Shown here: positions 38,468 to 47,052 of the stretch, piece by piece
Numbering within the stretch: position 1 is the first letter of the stretch
Layout: each line of letters starts with the position of its first letter
Source: Tardiphaga robiniae
Lineage (GTDB): Bacteria > Pseudomonadota > Alphaproteobacteria > Rhizobiales > Xanthobacteraceae
Direction of reading: 5' to 3'
Assembly (NCBI RefSeq): GCF_013359755.1
Contig: NZ_JABMCJ010000094.1
Location: forward strand, 496,001 to 560,000
DNA length: 64,000 nucleotides
Program-made: the position numbers and the translations under genes
Notes under the pieces: generated by a model
What the model was told of the DNA's origin: nothing
The model's database searches: none
What the model saw: only the letters and a program-made list of their open reading frames with translations

Positions 38468-39127
38468 TCACCAATAAATGTTGAAGCGATGGTAATGCCG
38501 CCGGTGGTGCCAGTGGCGGTGATGCCAGGGGCGATAGCGGCAGATCTTGCGTGGGCCGTAATAAGTCCAGACGATCCGGCAGAAACGGCGCGGTTGGTAG
38601 TAGCGTGGGCCGTAATAATAGCTCGGCGCATAGCCGTAGAAGTGCGGGCGGAAATGGCGGCGATAGCCGTAATGGCGCGCGCCGTAGTAACGTGCCGGCG
38701 CATAATAGGGGCGCCGGGCGATCAATGGCGCGGCGTAGCGATAGCCGCCGCCATGAAATGCGGGGCCACGCCGGAAGCCGCCGCCGACAAAGGCCGGGCC
38801 CGGGCGGAAACCGCCTCCGCCACGGAATGCCGGCGCTGCGGCTCGGAAGCCTCCGCCGCCACCTCCACCACGAAACGCCGGCATGCCGCCGCTACGAAAT
38901 CCGCCGCCGCCTCCGCCATGAAAGGCGTGACCGCCGCCGCCACCGCCGCGGAAACCTCCTCCGCCACCGCCGCCGCGTCCACCGCGATGCTGGACCTGGA
39001 GCAGCGCGTCGCTCGCCTGCTTGGCTGCGGGTGCCGCGCCGGGATTGATCAGCGAGACTGCCCGTGCCGATGGCGTCAGCGATATCATCATCGCTGCGGC
39101 GGCAGCCACGCCGAGTGAGCGCGTCAT
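38468..39127 (-). CDS. Exported Gly/Arg/His/Tyr-rich protein
   Basis: 219 residues from the ATG at 39127; the frame is open upstream to 39292 but a clear signal peptide (TRSLGVAAAAAMMISLTPSA, cut before AVSL) begins at 39127. The mature N-terminus AVSLINPGAA resembles that of the exported protein at 40049-40339 (AVSLNSPGIA). A Gly-run region with spaced FRGG/FHGG units follows, then a Tyr/Arg/His-rich C-terminus (RPYYAPARYYG, HHRHWHHRRHYH) with two Cys. No enzyme fold is visible. Metal binding, nucleation or envelope-matrix functions are possible; none is shown. Confidence 0.75.
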   Translation of the reverse strand: MTRSLGVAAAAAMMISLTPSARAVSLINPGAAPAAKQASDALLQVQHRGGRGGGGGGGFRGGGGGGHAFHGGGGGGFRSGGMPAFRGGGGGGGFRAAAPAFRGGGGFRPGPAFVGGGFRRGPAFHGGGYRYAAPLIARRPYYAPARYYGARHYGYRRHFRPHFYGYAPSYYYGPRYYQPRRFCRIVWTYYGPRKICRYRPWHHRHWHHRRHYHRFNIYW

Positions 39128-39382
39128 GAATTGTCTGATCGCAAAACCTCGATCGGCATTCAAGACAGGTTGTCGATTCTGAACATCTCTCATCGGAAAC
39201 ATCCTCCCTCGATCGGCGCATGGGACATCGATCGCGCAAACCTGACAGTGCAGGTCCTCGCTTGCGCGAACGGTGCGTTTGCGCATGGTCATGTCATGTG
39301 AGTTGTCGCGCCTTGACCGAAAATTAAGGATGTCGATCTGAACGCGTCATGAATGACGCAGGCGGAAGCCGCGCGGCGCGCA
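39128..39382. other. Intergenic region between two exported-protein genes
   Basis: No gene is supported here. It should contain the promoter of the Gly-rich protein gene that starts at 39127. The stretch ends in the terminator that belongs to the next gene on the same strand. Confidence 0.5.
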
Positions 39383-39413
39383 CAAAAAAACAGGCGCCGC
39401 AAAGGGCGCCTGT
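39383..39413 (-). terminator. Intrinsic terminator of the Tyr/Gly/His-rich protein gene
   Basis: On the minus strand ACAGGCGCC, loop CTTTGC, GGCGCCTGT, then seven T residues (complement of AAAAAAA at 39384-39390). It lies about 25 bases past the stop codon of the 39439-39885 gene. Confidence 0.88.
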
Positions 39414-39438
39414 CGATGTCGTCTCGTACTACTGGAAT

Positions 39439-39885
39439 TTACCAGCGGCCGAAGCTGAAGCCGACGCTGAGCGGGCCGCCGCCGAAGCCGACGCCCGGGC
39501 CATAACCATAGGCGCCATAGGGACGATAGCCGCCATAATAGCCGTAGGGCCGGTAGCCGTATCCGCCGTAGTAAGCAGGGCGATAGGCATAGGGACGTCC
39601 GTAATAGGCGGGGCCGTAATATGAGCGGTACGGGCGATAGCCGTATCCGTAGCCATAACGCGGGCCGTAATAGCTGCGATACCCGTAGTGCCGGTGGCCG
39701 AAGTGATGATGGCGGTGGTGAAAGTGACGATGGCGCCGCTGCGCGCTGAAGTCCGTGGCCTTTACCTTGTTGTCTGCCGCAGCCTTTTGAGGCGTCTGTG
39801 CGTCAGCCATTGCGGGGGCGCTGGTCAATGCGCCACCAAGTGAAAGTGTTGCAGCCAGCATGGCTGCGCCTACCCAGTTCTTCAT
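39439..39885 (-). CDS. Exported Tyr/Gly/His-rich protein
   Basis: 148 residues. A signal peptide (LAATLSLGGALTSAPAMA) is followed by a short charged segment, a His/Arg cluster (RRHRHFHHRHHHFGHRHYG) and about 75 residues of YGYGYGYRP/YYGPAYYGRP-type repeats. Spaced Tyr-Gly repeats recall sulfur-globule envelope proteins and other self-assembling bacterial proteins, but similarity of composition is not homology. It has its own terminator. It is the second of four small exported-protein genes on this strand. Confidence 0.78.
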   Translation of the reverse strand: MKNWVGAAMLAATLSLGGALTSAPAMADAQTPQKAAADNKVKATDFSAQRRHRHFHHRHHHFGHRHYGYRSYYGPRYGYGYGYRPYRSYYGPAYYGRPYAYRPAYYGGYGYRPYGYYGGYRPYGAYGYGPGVGFGGGPLSVGFSFGRW

Positions 39886-40000
39886 GATTTTTCCTTGCCT
39901 CGATCGCTTTCCATCGATCGTCTTTCGTCGCCTTCACCCCATAACGCATATAGCTGCAATGATTTCCCGCGACAGACCGACGCGGTCAACATCTCGTCAA

Positions 40001-40031
40001 AGAAAACAGGCGCGCTTGCGCACGCCTGTTT
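40001..40031 (-). terminator. Intrinsic terminator of the His/Arg-rich protein gene
   Basis: On the minus strand AAACAGGCGTGC, loop GCAA, GCGCGCCTGTTT, followed by TCTTT. It ends transcription 18 bases past the stop codon of the 40049-40339 gene. Confidence 0.85.
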
Positions 40032-40048
40032 GGACTTTAGAAAGAGTC

Positions 40049-40339
40049 TCAGTAGCGCCAGCCGTGACGACGCACATGGTGCGGCCGGTGCCAGCCATGA
40101 TGGCGGCGGATGTGATGCGGACGATGCCAGCCGTGGTGACGCCGCATGCCGTGATGCCCGCGATAGCCGCGATTGTGGTGATGACGATACTGCACCTCAG
40201 TCGTCAGCTGCTCACCGCCTTGCACGGACGATGCGATGCCTGGGCTGTTCAGCGAGACTGCATTTGCCTGCTGCGTCGGCGCTGCGACGAACAGCAATCC
40301 TGCGATGGCGGCGAGGCCGAAAAATTTCTTCACGTTCAC
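40049..40339 (-). CDS. Small exported His/Arg-rich protein
   Basis: 96 residues: signal peptide (LAAIAGLLFVAAPTQQANA), a mature N-terminus AVSLNSPGIASSVQGGEQLT, then a dense His/Arg tail with repeats of RRHHGWHRPHH (at least two copies plus variants). No Cys. The repeats offer many imidazole ligands, so metal binding is plausible. The start of the mature protein resembles that of the larger Gly-rich protein at 38468-39127, which suggests a common ancestor with different tails. Confidence 0.78.
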   Translation of the reverse strand: MNVKKFFGLAAIAGLLFVAAPTQQANAVSLNSPGIASSVQGGEQLTTEVQYRHHHNRGYRGHHGMRRHHGWHRPHHIRRHHGWHRPHHVRRHGWRY

Positions 40340-40576
40340 GTGTTCTCTCCTGAGTCTGCTGCGTTGATGTCGAGATGCAGCTTCACGAATGGATCATCGC
40401 CCATGTGCATGACGCTAGGACGCAGGAGGTGAATGCGATGTGAATATGCTCGGTGCGATATGTCGCAGGGTTTTGTGACGCATCGCTGGAACGAAAGTCA
40501 GCGCATGCGACCGCCATCTCCGCAGTTGCAAAGTTTCGGCCTGACGTCATTCAAAATTAAAGTATGAAGTGTCGGC

Positions 40577-40873
40577 TCAGCCGCGGCGCCAGTAGCAGTT
40601 CATGCGCGGCACGATCACCGTGCCGCTCGGGCGATATTCCTGCACCAGATTGGCGGTGCAATCGCGCACGGCATTCGGGCCGGGATTGTAGCTCGGATAA
40701 ACGCCGCGCTCATCGGGCGTGCCATAGATGCGGACGCGCGGCCGGGCACGGCGGGGCTGAACGTTGTCGCCGGATTGGGCGACCTGCGTGGCCGTCTGCG
40801 CCTGTGCGGTGTTCGCCGTCGGCAACGCGCCGAGCGCAACCGCCAATCCCAGTGCCGCCATCATGATCCGCAT
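40577..40873 (-). CDS. Small exported protein with two Cys, unknown family
   Basis: 98 residues from the ATG at 40873. A signal peptide (ALGLAVALGALPTANTAQA) precedes a basic proline-containing body (RRARPRVRIYGTPDERGVYP). Two cysteines, in RDCTAN and MNCYWRRG, could form a disulfide in the periplasm. I do not recognise the function. It is the upstream-most of the four exported-protein genes here, with a 237-base spacer to the next. Confidence 0.7.
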   Translation of the reverse strand: MRIMMAALGLAVALGALPTANTAQAQTATQVAQSGDNVQPRRARPRVRIYGTPDERGVYPSYNPGPNAVRDCTANLVQEYRPSGTVIVPRMNCYWRRG

Positions 40874-40898
40874 CTTAACGCCCCAAACCGCCATACGT

Positions 40899-40940
40899 AT
40901 GATCCCGAAAAGTAAATGCCGGTTTTCGGACAGGATCATG
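40899..40940. repeat. Short dispersed repeat, family D (copy 1)
   Basis: GATCCCGAAAAGTAAATGCC is followed by GGTTTTCGGACAGGATCATG. On the other strand this reads as an AAAACCGG...CTTTTCGGGATCATG element. Copy 2 lies at 44169-44202. Such elements are widely dispersed in Bradyrhizobium-like genomes. Confidence 0.65.
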
Positions 40941-41048
40941 CCTCAAACGCCGCCGCAAAGTCTCCGATTGACGCCCGCCCGTCAACCGCTCGTGAACGCA
41001 CTGCACCGGCGCATTGCCATGTCATGGGAATTGGCTAGACAGGGAAAC

Positions 41049-41450
41049 ATGTGGCACCAGGCAAAAGCTCCCGATCTCGCGGAAATGGAGGACATGGCCC
41101 ATGCCATGCTCGCCCTTCTGCCGGAGGATTTCCGCAAGCTCTGCGCGGGCGTGATCATCCGGGTCGATGATTTCCCGACGGATGAGGTGCTGGAGGAGAT
41201 GCAGGCCGAGACCGAATTCGACCTGCTCGGCCTGTTCCAGGGTGTCGGCCTGCCATTCCAGAGCCAGGACAATACGGGGCAGTTGCCCAACATGATCTGG
41301 CTGTATCGCCGGCCGATCCTGGATTACTGGGCCGAACACGACGAAACCCTCGGCCATATCGTCCGCCATGTGCTGATCCACGAGATCGGCCACCATTTCG
41401 GGCTCTCGGACGCCGATATGGAGGCCATCGAGGCTGGCGTCGCCGATTAG
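41049..41450 (+). CDS. Metallopeptidase-family (DUF1025, zincin-like) protein
   Basis: 133 residues from the ATG at 41049 (AGGGAA just upstream); an in-frame ATG at 41019 is possible. The zinc motif HEIGHHFG lies near residue 116, preceded by the HIVRHVLI helix. The family is small cytosolic zincin-like proteins with HExxH-type helices; here the motif is H-E-I-G-H. The physiological substrate is unknown. It lies upstream of leuD on the same strand with about 70 bases between. Confidence 0.85.
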   Translation: MWHQAKAPDLAEMEDMAHAMLALLPEDFRKLCAGVIIRVDDFPTDEVLEEMQAETEFDLLGLFQGVGLPFQSQDNTGQLPNMIWLYRRPILDYWAEHDETLGHIVRHVLIHEIGHHFGLSDADMEAIEAGVAD

Positions 41451-41521
41451 CCCTGCATAAATCACCCTTGGACGGGCCGCCTGATCGGGCTAAAACGCCC
41501 GCTCAATCCGAGGATACGTTC

Positions 41522-42127
41522 ATGGACAAGTTCACCACGCTGGAAGGCGTCGCGGCACCGCTGAAGATCATCAATGTCGATACCGACATGATCATCCCGA
41601 AGCAGTATCTGAAGACCATCAAGCGTACCGGTCTCGGCAAGGGCCTGTTCTCGGAAGCGCGCTACCTCGATGAAGGCAGCGAGAACCCGGATTTCGTGCT
41701 CAACAAGCCGGCTTATCGCAATGCCAAGATCATGGTGGCCGGCGATAATTTCGGCTGCGGTTCGTCGCGCGAACACGCGCCCTGGGCGCTGCTGGATTTC
41801 GGCATCCGCTGCGTGATTTCGACCTCGTTCGGCGACATTTTCTACAACAATTGCTTCAAGAACGGCGTGCTGCCGATCCGCGTCTCGCAGAAGGATCTCG
41901 ACGCGTTGTTCGACGATGCCGAGCGCGGCGCCAATGCGACGATCACCATCGACCTGCCGAACCAGGAAATCCGCGGCCCTGATGGCGGCACGGTGAAGTT
42001 CGAGATCGATCCGTTCCGCAAGCATTGCCTGCTCAACGGTCTCGACGATATCGGCCTGACGATGGAGAAGAAGGCCTCCATCGACAGCTACGAAGAGAAG
42101 CTCAAGACCGCACGCGCCTGGGCCTGA
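41522..42127 (+). CDS. leuD: 3-isopropylmalate dehydratase small subunit
   Basis: 201 residues from the ATG at 41522. The swivel domain signatures are [16 protein letters not shown] and [17 protein letters not shown]. It pairs with LeuC (34905-36320) to form the isomerase. The separation of leuC and leuD by about 5.2 kb of accessory genes argues for stepwise insertion between them. A glycosyltransferase gene follows after 21 bases. Confidence 0.98.
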   Translation: MDKFTTLEGVAAPLKIINVDTDMIIPKQYLKTIKRTGLGKGLFSEARYLDEGSENPDFVLNKPAYRNAKIMVAGDNFGCGSSREHAPWALLDFGIRCVISTSFGDIFYNNCFKNGVLPIRVSQKDLDALFDDAERGANATITIDLPNQEIRGPDGGTVKFEIDPFRKHCLLNGLDDIGLTMEKKASIDSYEEKLKTARAWA

Positions 42128-42148
42128 TCTCACTTCGGAAGGTGACGC

Positions 42149-42940
42149 GTGATTCCTGACGTCGTCACCTTTTGGGAGGGCCCGCTCGATGCGCTGCGCC
42201 GGCTGTGCCTGAGATCGCAGGTCGAGGCCGGCCACCGCGTCACGCTCTACAGTTTTGCACCGATCACCGATCTGCCAGATGGTGTGAGCAATGCCGATGC
42301 GGAAGCCGTGTTGCCGCGCGCCTTTGCCGAGCGGCTGCGCCCATCAGCTCCCGATGGCGCGTGGGTTGGCTGGACCCCGCTGCAGTTCAGCGACTTCTTT
42401 CGCATCCGACTGATGGCCGAAGGTCTCGGCCTCTGGCTCGATGCGGATGTGCTGCTGTTGAAGCCCATCGAGATCGATTCCGCAAAACCCTATTTCGCCT
42501 GGGAGAAGCGACGTCAGCTCGGCAATTCGGTGCTGTATCTGCCGCCTGACGATCCGATCGTCGCGGCGTTCGAGGCGCTGATCAGGCAGGACGAGTTGAC
42601 GCCAGACTGGATGTCATTGCGCCATCGCCTCGCTTTCGCATGGCGCAAATGGCGCGACAGGTCGAAGAGTGCCAGTGATGTGCGCGTCGCGATCTTCGGC
42701 CCGGCATCGCTGACGGCGCTCGCGAAGCGCCATGGCGCGCAGCATCACGCGCTGCCGCGGAAGTCGTATTATGCGATTCACGCTGAGCCGACGCTGTTCT
42801 TCGAGCCGTCCGACTTTGCGCGGCTGGTTGGCGATCCCGAAATATTGGGCTTTCATATTTCGCCGAAGGGGCGCGGCAAAGAAGCGCCGGTGCCGGGAAG
42901 CTTTTACGCGTGGGCGACGGAGCGGGTCGGCGCACGTTAG
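42149..42940 (+). CDS. GT32-like glycosyltransferase
   Basis: 263 residues, starting with GTG at 42149 (GGAAGGTG upstream). The protein begins PDVVTFWEGPLDALRRLCL and carries a DxD motif in WLDADVLLLKP, the nucleotide-sugar metal site of the DXD-sugar (GT32/Gly_transf_sug) group. No membrane segment is obvious. It probably adds a hexose to a surface glycan, with acceptor unknown. It lies directly behind leuD and may be co-transcribed. Confidence 0.75.
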   Translation: MIPDVVTFWEGPLDALRRLCLRSQVEAGHRVTLYSFAPITDLPDGVSNADAEAVLPRAFAERLRPSAPDGAWVGWTPLQFSDFFRIRLMAEGLGLWLDADVLLLKPIEIDSAKPYFAWEKRRQLGNSVLYLPPDDPIVAAFEALIRQDELTPDWMSLRHRLAFAWRKWRDRSKSASDVRVAIFGPASLTALAKRHGAQHHALPRKSYYAIHAEPTLFFEPSDFARLVGDPEILGFHISPKGRGKEAPVPGSFYAWATERVGAR

Positions 42941-42984
42941 TATCAGCCTTTGAATCTACAAATTTCGCGCAACGGCCCGCGGTA

Positions 42985-43101
42985 TCCCTCCCCCCTTGCG
43001 GGGAGGGGGTGCCACACGTGAGAGCATCGCCTGTGGCACCCCCACCCGTCGCGCTGCTCGCTGCGCTCGCAACGCGCCACCCCCCCCGCAAGGGGGAGGG
43101 T
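42985..43101. repeat. Long inverted repeat, family B
   Basis: Outer arms CCCTCCCCCCTTGCGGGGAG and CCCCCCGCAAGGGGGAGGG, with inner arms GGGGGTGCCACACGTGAG and CTGTGGCACCCCCACC. The element folds into nested hairpins and separates the convergent glycosyltransferase and CoA-ester lyase genes. Confidence 0.8.
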
Positions 43102-43129
43102 GAAGAAAGCGCGTCGTTGCTGACTGGTA

Positions 43130-44008
43130 CTAGCTCCCCATCGCCGCAATCGCGTCCGAAATCGCGATTGTGCGCTTGGCCACGTCCGCATGCAGCCGCT
43201 CGACCATCTTGCCGTCGAGTTGGATCGCGCCGCGCTTGGCGTTTTCCGGCTGTTCGAAAGCGGCGATGATGCGGCGAGCCTGGGCAACTTCGTCGTCCGG
43301 CGGCGTGAAGACCTTGTTGCAGGCCTCGATTTGGCTCGGATGGATCAGCGTCTTGCCGTCGAAGCCGATGTCGCGGCCCTGTTCGGCTTCGGCGATGAAA
43401 CCCTCGGTATCGCTGAAATTGCTGTAGGGACCATCGAGAATTTCGAGACCATGCAACCGCGTCGCCAGCACGCAATGGGTAATCATCGGCAGCATCGCCG
43501 CGCGGCCGGGCATCATGCGGATGCGGGTCTCGCGGGCGATATCGTTGGGGCCGAACACGAATCCGGCCAGGCGATTTTCGGAATCGCGCGAGGCGGCCGC
43601 GAGTTCCTCTGCATGGAGGATCGCGCGCGAGGTCTCGATCATGGCCCAGACCTTGATCGACATGTCGGCCCCGATGTCGCTGAGGCGATCGGCCACTGCC
43701 GCGAGATCCTCGACGCTGGAAATCTTCGGCACCAGGATGCCGTCGGGCTTGGCCTTGCCGGCCATGGTCACGTCGTCGATCCACCATGGCGAATCCAGCG
43801 CGTTAATGCGGATGATGACCTCGCGCTTGCCGAAGCCGCCGGCATTGAGCGTCTGCGCGATGGCGTCACGCGCGGTTCCCTTGGCGTCCGGCGCCACAGC
43901 GTCTTCAAGGTCCAGGATGATGCCGTCAGCGGCCACGGTACGGGCCTTTTCCAGCGCGCGCGGGTTCGAGCCGGGCATGAACAAATGGCTGCGGCGCGGA
44001 CGGATCAT
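43130..44008 (-). CDS. CoA ester lyase (HpcH/HpaI aldolase family, CitE/malyl-CoA lyase-like)
   Basis: 292 residues of TIM-barrel HpcH/HpaI type: SHLFMPGSNPRALEKAR and IILDLEDAV at the N-terminus, WAMIETSRAI in the middle and GFDGKTLIHPSQI near the C-terminus. These motifs contain the Mg and CoA-binding residues of CitE and (beta-methyl)malyl-CoA lyases. Which acyl-CoA is cleaved is not evident; no citrate-lyase alpha or gamma subunit is nearby, which favours a free-standing malyl-CoA or citramalyl-CoA type enzyme. Confidence 0.88.
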   Translation of the reverse strand: MIRPRRSHLFMPGSNPRALEKARTVAADGIILDLEDAVAPDAKGTARDAIAQTLNAGGFGKREVIIRINALDSPWWIDDVTMAGKAKPDGILVPKISSVEDLAAVADRLSDIGADMSIKVWAMIETSRAILHAEELAAASRDSENRLAGFVFGPNDIARETRIRMMPGRAAMLPMITHCVLATRLHGLEILDGPYSNFSDTEGFIAEAEQGRDIGFDGKTLIHPSQIEACNKVFTPPDDEVAQARRIIAAFEQPENAKRGAIQLDGKMVERLHADVAKRTIAISDAIAAMGS

Positions 44009-44168
44009 GGCGTCATTTCCCTGTGATTATGGCCTGTTCGTTATTCAGGCATCCGCGATAACATTTCAGCCCGCCGCCCGGAAGGCTTGTTCGCGCTGGC
44101 GTCCTATGGTTATCCGTGGGGACCGTATGTTTGAGCGTGATCTCTCGACAAACGACCCCGTTTGTCGG

Positions 44169-44202
44169 TGAAAACCGGTATCCACTTTTCGGGATCATGC
44201 TC
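44169..44202. repeat. Short dispersed repeat, family D (copy 2)
   Basis: TGAAAACCGGTATCCACTTT runs into TCGGGATCATGCTC. It is the inverse of copy 1 at 40899-40940. It lies 16 bases before the carbonic anhydrase start and may overlap its promoter region. Confidence 0.65.
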
Positions 44203-44217
44203 CGAACGAGGCAGACC

Positions 44218-44853
44218 ATGACATCATTTCCGAAGCAGCTCATTGCCGGCTACCAGACCTTTACGTCGGAGCGATTGCCGACCGAGCAGTCGCGCTTCCG
44301 CGAATTATCGGAAAAGGGCCAGTCGCCGGAAGTCATGGTGATCGGCTGCTGCGACTCGCGCGTGTCGCCGGAGGTCATCTTCGATGCTTCGCCCGGCGAA
44401 CTGTTCGTGGTGCGCAACATCGCCAACCTGGTGCCGGTCTATCAGCCCGATGGCGGCGCCCATGGCGTTTCGGCGGCGCTGGAATATGCGGTGCAGGTGT
44501 TGAAGGTGAAGCACATCGTCATCCTCGGTCACGCGCAATGCGGCGGCATCCGCGCTTTCGTCGACAATGCGGCGCCGCTGTCGCCGGGTGACTTCATCGG
44601 CCGCTGGATGTCGATGTTCATCAAGCCCGACGAGAAGGTCGAGATCCGCGAGCACGAGGCGTTCCAGGATTTCGTCACCCGTATCGAGAAGGCCGCGGTG
44701 TTCCGCAGTCTGGAAAACCTGATGACGTTCCCGTTCGTGAGCAGCAAGGTCGAGAGCGGCGAGCTGGAATTGCACGGCGCTTACTTCGGTGTCGCTGTCG
44801 GCTCGCTGTCCGTGCTCGATCAGGCCGCGAAAGAGTTTCGGCCGGTGGCGTAA
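44218..44853 (+). CDS. Beta-class carbonic anhydrase
   Basis: 211 residues from the ATG at 44218. The zinc ligands and catalytic dyad are in GCCDSRVSPEV (Cys, Asp, Arg) and GHAQCGG (His, Cys). The SNxxHGV-type region appears as DGGAHGVSAALEYAV. The enzyme interconverts carbon dioxide and bicarbonate, supporting carboxylation reactions and pH balance. It is monocistronic, with a dispersed repeat just upstream and a two-way terminator downstream. Confidence 0.95.
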   Translation: MTSFPKQLIAGYQTFTSERLPTEQSRFRELSEKGQSPEVMVIGCCDSRVSPEVIFDASPGELFVVRNIANLVPVYQPDGGAHGVSAALEYAVQVLKVKHIVILGHAQCGGIRAFVDNAAPLSPGDFIGRWMSMFIKPDEKVEIREHEAFQDFVTRIEKAAVFRSLENLMTFPFVSSKVESGELELHGAYFGVAVGSLSVLDQAAKEFRPVA

Positions 44854-44856
44854 AAC

Positions 44857-44891
44857 AAAAAAAGCCGGATGCTGAGCATCCGGCTTTTGAT
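44857..44891. terminator. Bidirectional intrinsic terminator
   Basis: AAAGCCGGATGC (44861-44872), loop TGA, GCATCCGGCTTT (44876-44887). T runs follow on both strands, so it can end carbonic anhydrase transcripts from the left and asd transcripts from the right. Confidence 0.9.
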
Positions 44892-44912
44892 GGTTGGAGA
44901 TCGAAGGTCCGC

Positions 44913-45947
44913 TTACGCGGCCTTCTTTTTCGCCGTGATCAGCTTGCGGTTGATCAGGCATTCCGCAATCTGCACGGCGTTGAGCGCGGCGCCCTTGCGC
45001 AAATTGTCCGACACGCACCAAAGAACCAGACCGTTATCGACCGTCGAATCCGTGCGGATGCGGCTGATATAGGTGGCGTCTTCGCCGGCGGCCTCATAGG
45101 GCGTGACGTAGCCACCGGGCTCGCGCTTGTCGATCACGAGGCAGCCTGGCGCATTGCGCAGGATGTCGCGGGCTTCATCTTCCGAGATCGGGTTCTCGAA
45201 TTCGATGTTGACCGCTTCCGAGTGGCCGACGAACACCGGCACGCGCACGCAGGTCGCGGACATTTTGATTTTGGGGTCAAGAATCTTCTTGGTCTCCATC
45301 ATCATCTTCCACTCTTCCTTGGTGTAGCCGTCCTCCATGAACACGTCGATCTGCGGGATGACGTTGAAGGCGATACGCTTCGGGAATTTGTTATTGACCA
45401 GCTCGCTGTTGGTGTAGACGGCCTTGGTCTGCGAGAACAACTCGTCCATCGCATCCTTGCCGGCGCCCGACACCGACTGATAGGTCGAGACGACGACGCG
45501 CTTGATGGTCGCCTTGTCATGCAGCGGCTTCAGCGCCACCACGAGCTGCGCAGTCGAACAGTTCGGGTTTGCGATGATGTTCTTTTTGGTGAAGCCATCA
45601 ACGGCCGAGGCATTCACTTCCGGTACGATCAACGGCACGTCCGGGTCCATGCGCCAGGTCGACGAGTTGTCGATCACGACGGCGCCGGCTGCGCCGATCT
45701 TCGGCGACCATTCCTTGGACACGGCTCCACCTGCCGACATCAGGCAGATGTCGACATCGCTGAAGTCATAGGTCGCGAGGTCTTTGCATTTCAGGGTTCT
45801 ATCGCCGAAGGAAACCTCAACGCCCATGCTGCGGCGCGACGCGAGCGCCACGACCTCGTCAGCGGGGAATTTACGTTCATCCAGAATGCTGAGCATTTCA
45901 CGCCCGACATTGCCGGTCGCTCCGACCAGCGCGACTTTGTAACCCAT
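44913..45947 (-). CDS. asd: Aspartate-semialdehyde dehydrogenase
   Basis: 344 residues. The NADP loop GATGNVG and the active-site Cys in NPNCST are clear, followed by SGAGKDAMDEL. The enzyme reduces aspartyl phosphate to the semialdehyde for lysine, diaminopimelate, threonine and methionine synthesis. It fits with dapF elsewhere in the window. It is monocistronic, close to the shared terminator. Confidence 0.97.
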   Translation of the reverse strand: MGYKVALVGATGNVGREMLSILDERKFPADEVVALASRRSMGVEVSFGDRTLKCKDLATYDFSDVDICLMSAGGAVSKEWSPKIGAAGAVVIDNSSTWRMDPDVPLIVPEVNASAVDGFTKKNIIANPNCSTAQLVVALKPLHDKATIKRVVVSTYQSVSGAGKDAMDELFSQTKAVYTNSELVNNKFPKRIAFNVIPQIDVFMEDGYTKEEWKMMMETKKILDPKIKMSATCVRVPVFVGHSEAVNIEFENPISEDEARDILRNAPGCLVIDKREPGGYVTPYEAAGEDATYISRIRTDSTVDNGLVLWCVSDNLRKGAALNAVQIAECLINRKLITAKKKAA

Positions 45948-46062
45948 CGTTCACTCTCCGAAGAAATATGCTTCACCCCCACATACCGTGGAAAGGGAAG
46001 AGCCGCGCTTCTATGCGAGAAACGTCGCAAAGACAACGTCCTAAGCGTGTTTGCGTGTGTTG

Positions 46063-46866
46063 ATGCGTTCAATTTTGGTTTCGCACCACCCAAAGTCGGC
46101 AGGTGTCCATCCTGCCCTGCAGAGCTTTGCCGACGAGTGCGGTGCCATCGCCGTGCGTCTGCTCGCCTATATGGGGGTGCTGGCACTGGTTGTCATGGCC
46201 GCGGCTACGGTTTTCGACGGACTGGAATTTGACCTCAGCAGCGAACCGGCGGTCAAAGCCGGCTGGAGCGTCGCCAGCCGCTCCCATCCCGCTTTTGCCG
46301 TCAGCCAGTTTGATTCATCAGGTAAAACAGCCTCTTACGAGATTTTGAGGCACCCCGAAGGCGGCCGCAAGGATGTTTTGCGCTGGGCGTCGCCCGGGGA
46401 GCCCCCGGCGGCCGAGCTGGAATTGTATCGCCCTGGTGCCGAGGCCGAGCGGGCAGGTCCGCCGGCAGCGGACATTGCGGGCCGCATGGACCCCGGCGGC
46501 GTTCGCGAGGTGGTGGGCGAGGGCATTATCGACAGCAAGTTCGGGCCGGTCGCCCTGATGGGCTTTGCCGACCGGCTGAAAGACAACAAGCGCTGCCTCG
46601 GCTTCATGAAGACGCTGGAGGTGGCCAATCTCAGGATTTCCGGCTGGTCGTGCCAGGGAGACGGCCTGCCGGCGCGGCGGGCGGCGATCGCCTGCACCCT
46701 GAACCGGCTGGTGCTGCTCACCGCCGGCAATGAACCCCGGCTGCAGGAGGCCTTTGCCCAGGCAGATTTGAAGCGGGCCGGCTGCATCAGCGGCGCGGCG
46801 CTGTCGGCCACTTCAGCCGATTGGGTCACGGGCGCCCAGAACCCGCTGCTGCGCGGCAGCTTGTGA
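46063..46866 (+). CDS. Membrane-anchored protein of unknown function
   Basis: 267 residues from the ATG at 46063; TTG at 46051 is an alternative. One membrane segment (about residues 33-55, RLLAYMGVLALVVMAAATVF) is followed by an exported domain of about 210 residues with four cysteines in the second half (NKRCLG, GWSCQG, IACTLN, AGCISG), possibly two disulfides. I do not recognise a named family; proteins of this kind occur next to asd or leuB in related genomes as I recall. The role is unknown. Confidence 0.75.
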   Translation: MRSILVSHHPKSAGVHPALQSFADECGAIAVRLLAYMGVLALVVMAAATVFDGLEFDLSSEPAVKAGWSVASRSHPAFAVSQFDSSGKTASYEILRHPEGGRKDVLRWASPGEPPAAELELYRPGAEAERAGPPAADIAGRMDPGGVREVVGEGIIDSKFGPVALMGFADRLKDNKRCLGFMKTLEVANLRISGWSCQGDGLPARRAAIACTLNRLVLLTAGNEPRLQEAFAQADLKRAGCISGAALSATSADWVTGAQNPLLRGSL

Positions 46867-47052
46867 CCTCTTCGTGATGGGTTGGACCAAGACCTTGGAT
46901 TACATGCAACATTCGGCCACACCGCGCATTATATCGACGACTGTGGCCGGATAGACCTTGTGGCCGGATACCCCGGCCAGTTAAATTGACCGCAAATCGG
47001 ATTTGCCGACTCGGCTTTTGAACGCCGATCTTCTGACTGCAATGAGGACCTG

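Noticed and set aside
38820-39000. Possible CRISPR or minisatellite because of regular repeats
   Set aside because: The periodicity comes from Gly-rich codons of the exported protein; there are no constant repeat-spacer units.
38201-39118. 305-codon plus-strand frame opposite the Gly-rich exported protein
   Set aside because: Ala/Thr-rich shadow of the Gly-rich repeats and it crosses a palindromic repeat; the minus-strand frame has a proper signal peptide.
42582-43787. 401-codon minus-strand frame across the glycosyltransferase, a repeat and the CoA lyase
   Set aside because: It is out of frame with the clear CoA-ester lyase on the same strand and is Arg/Gly-rich throughout.
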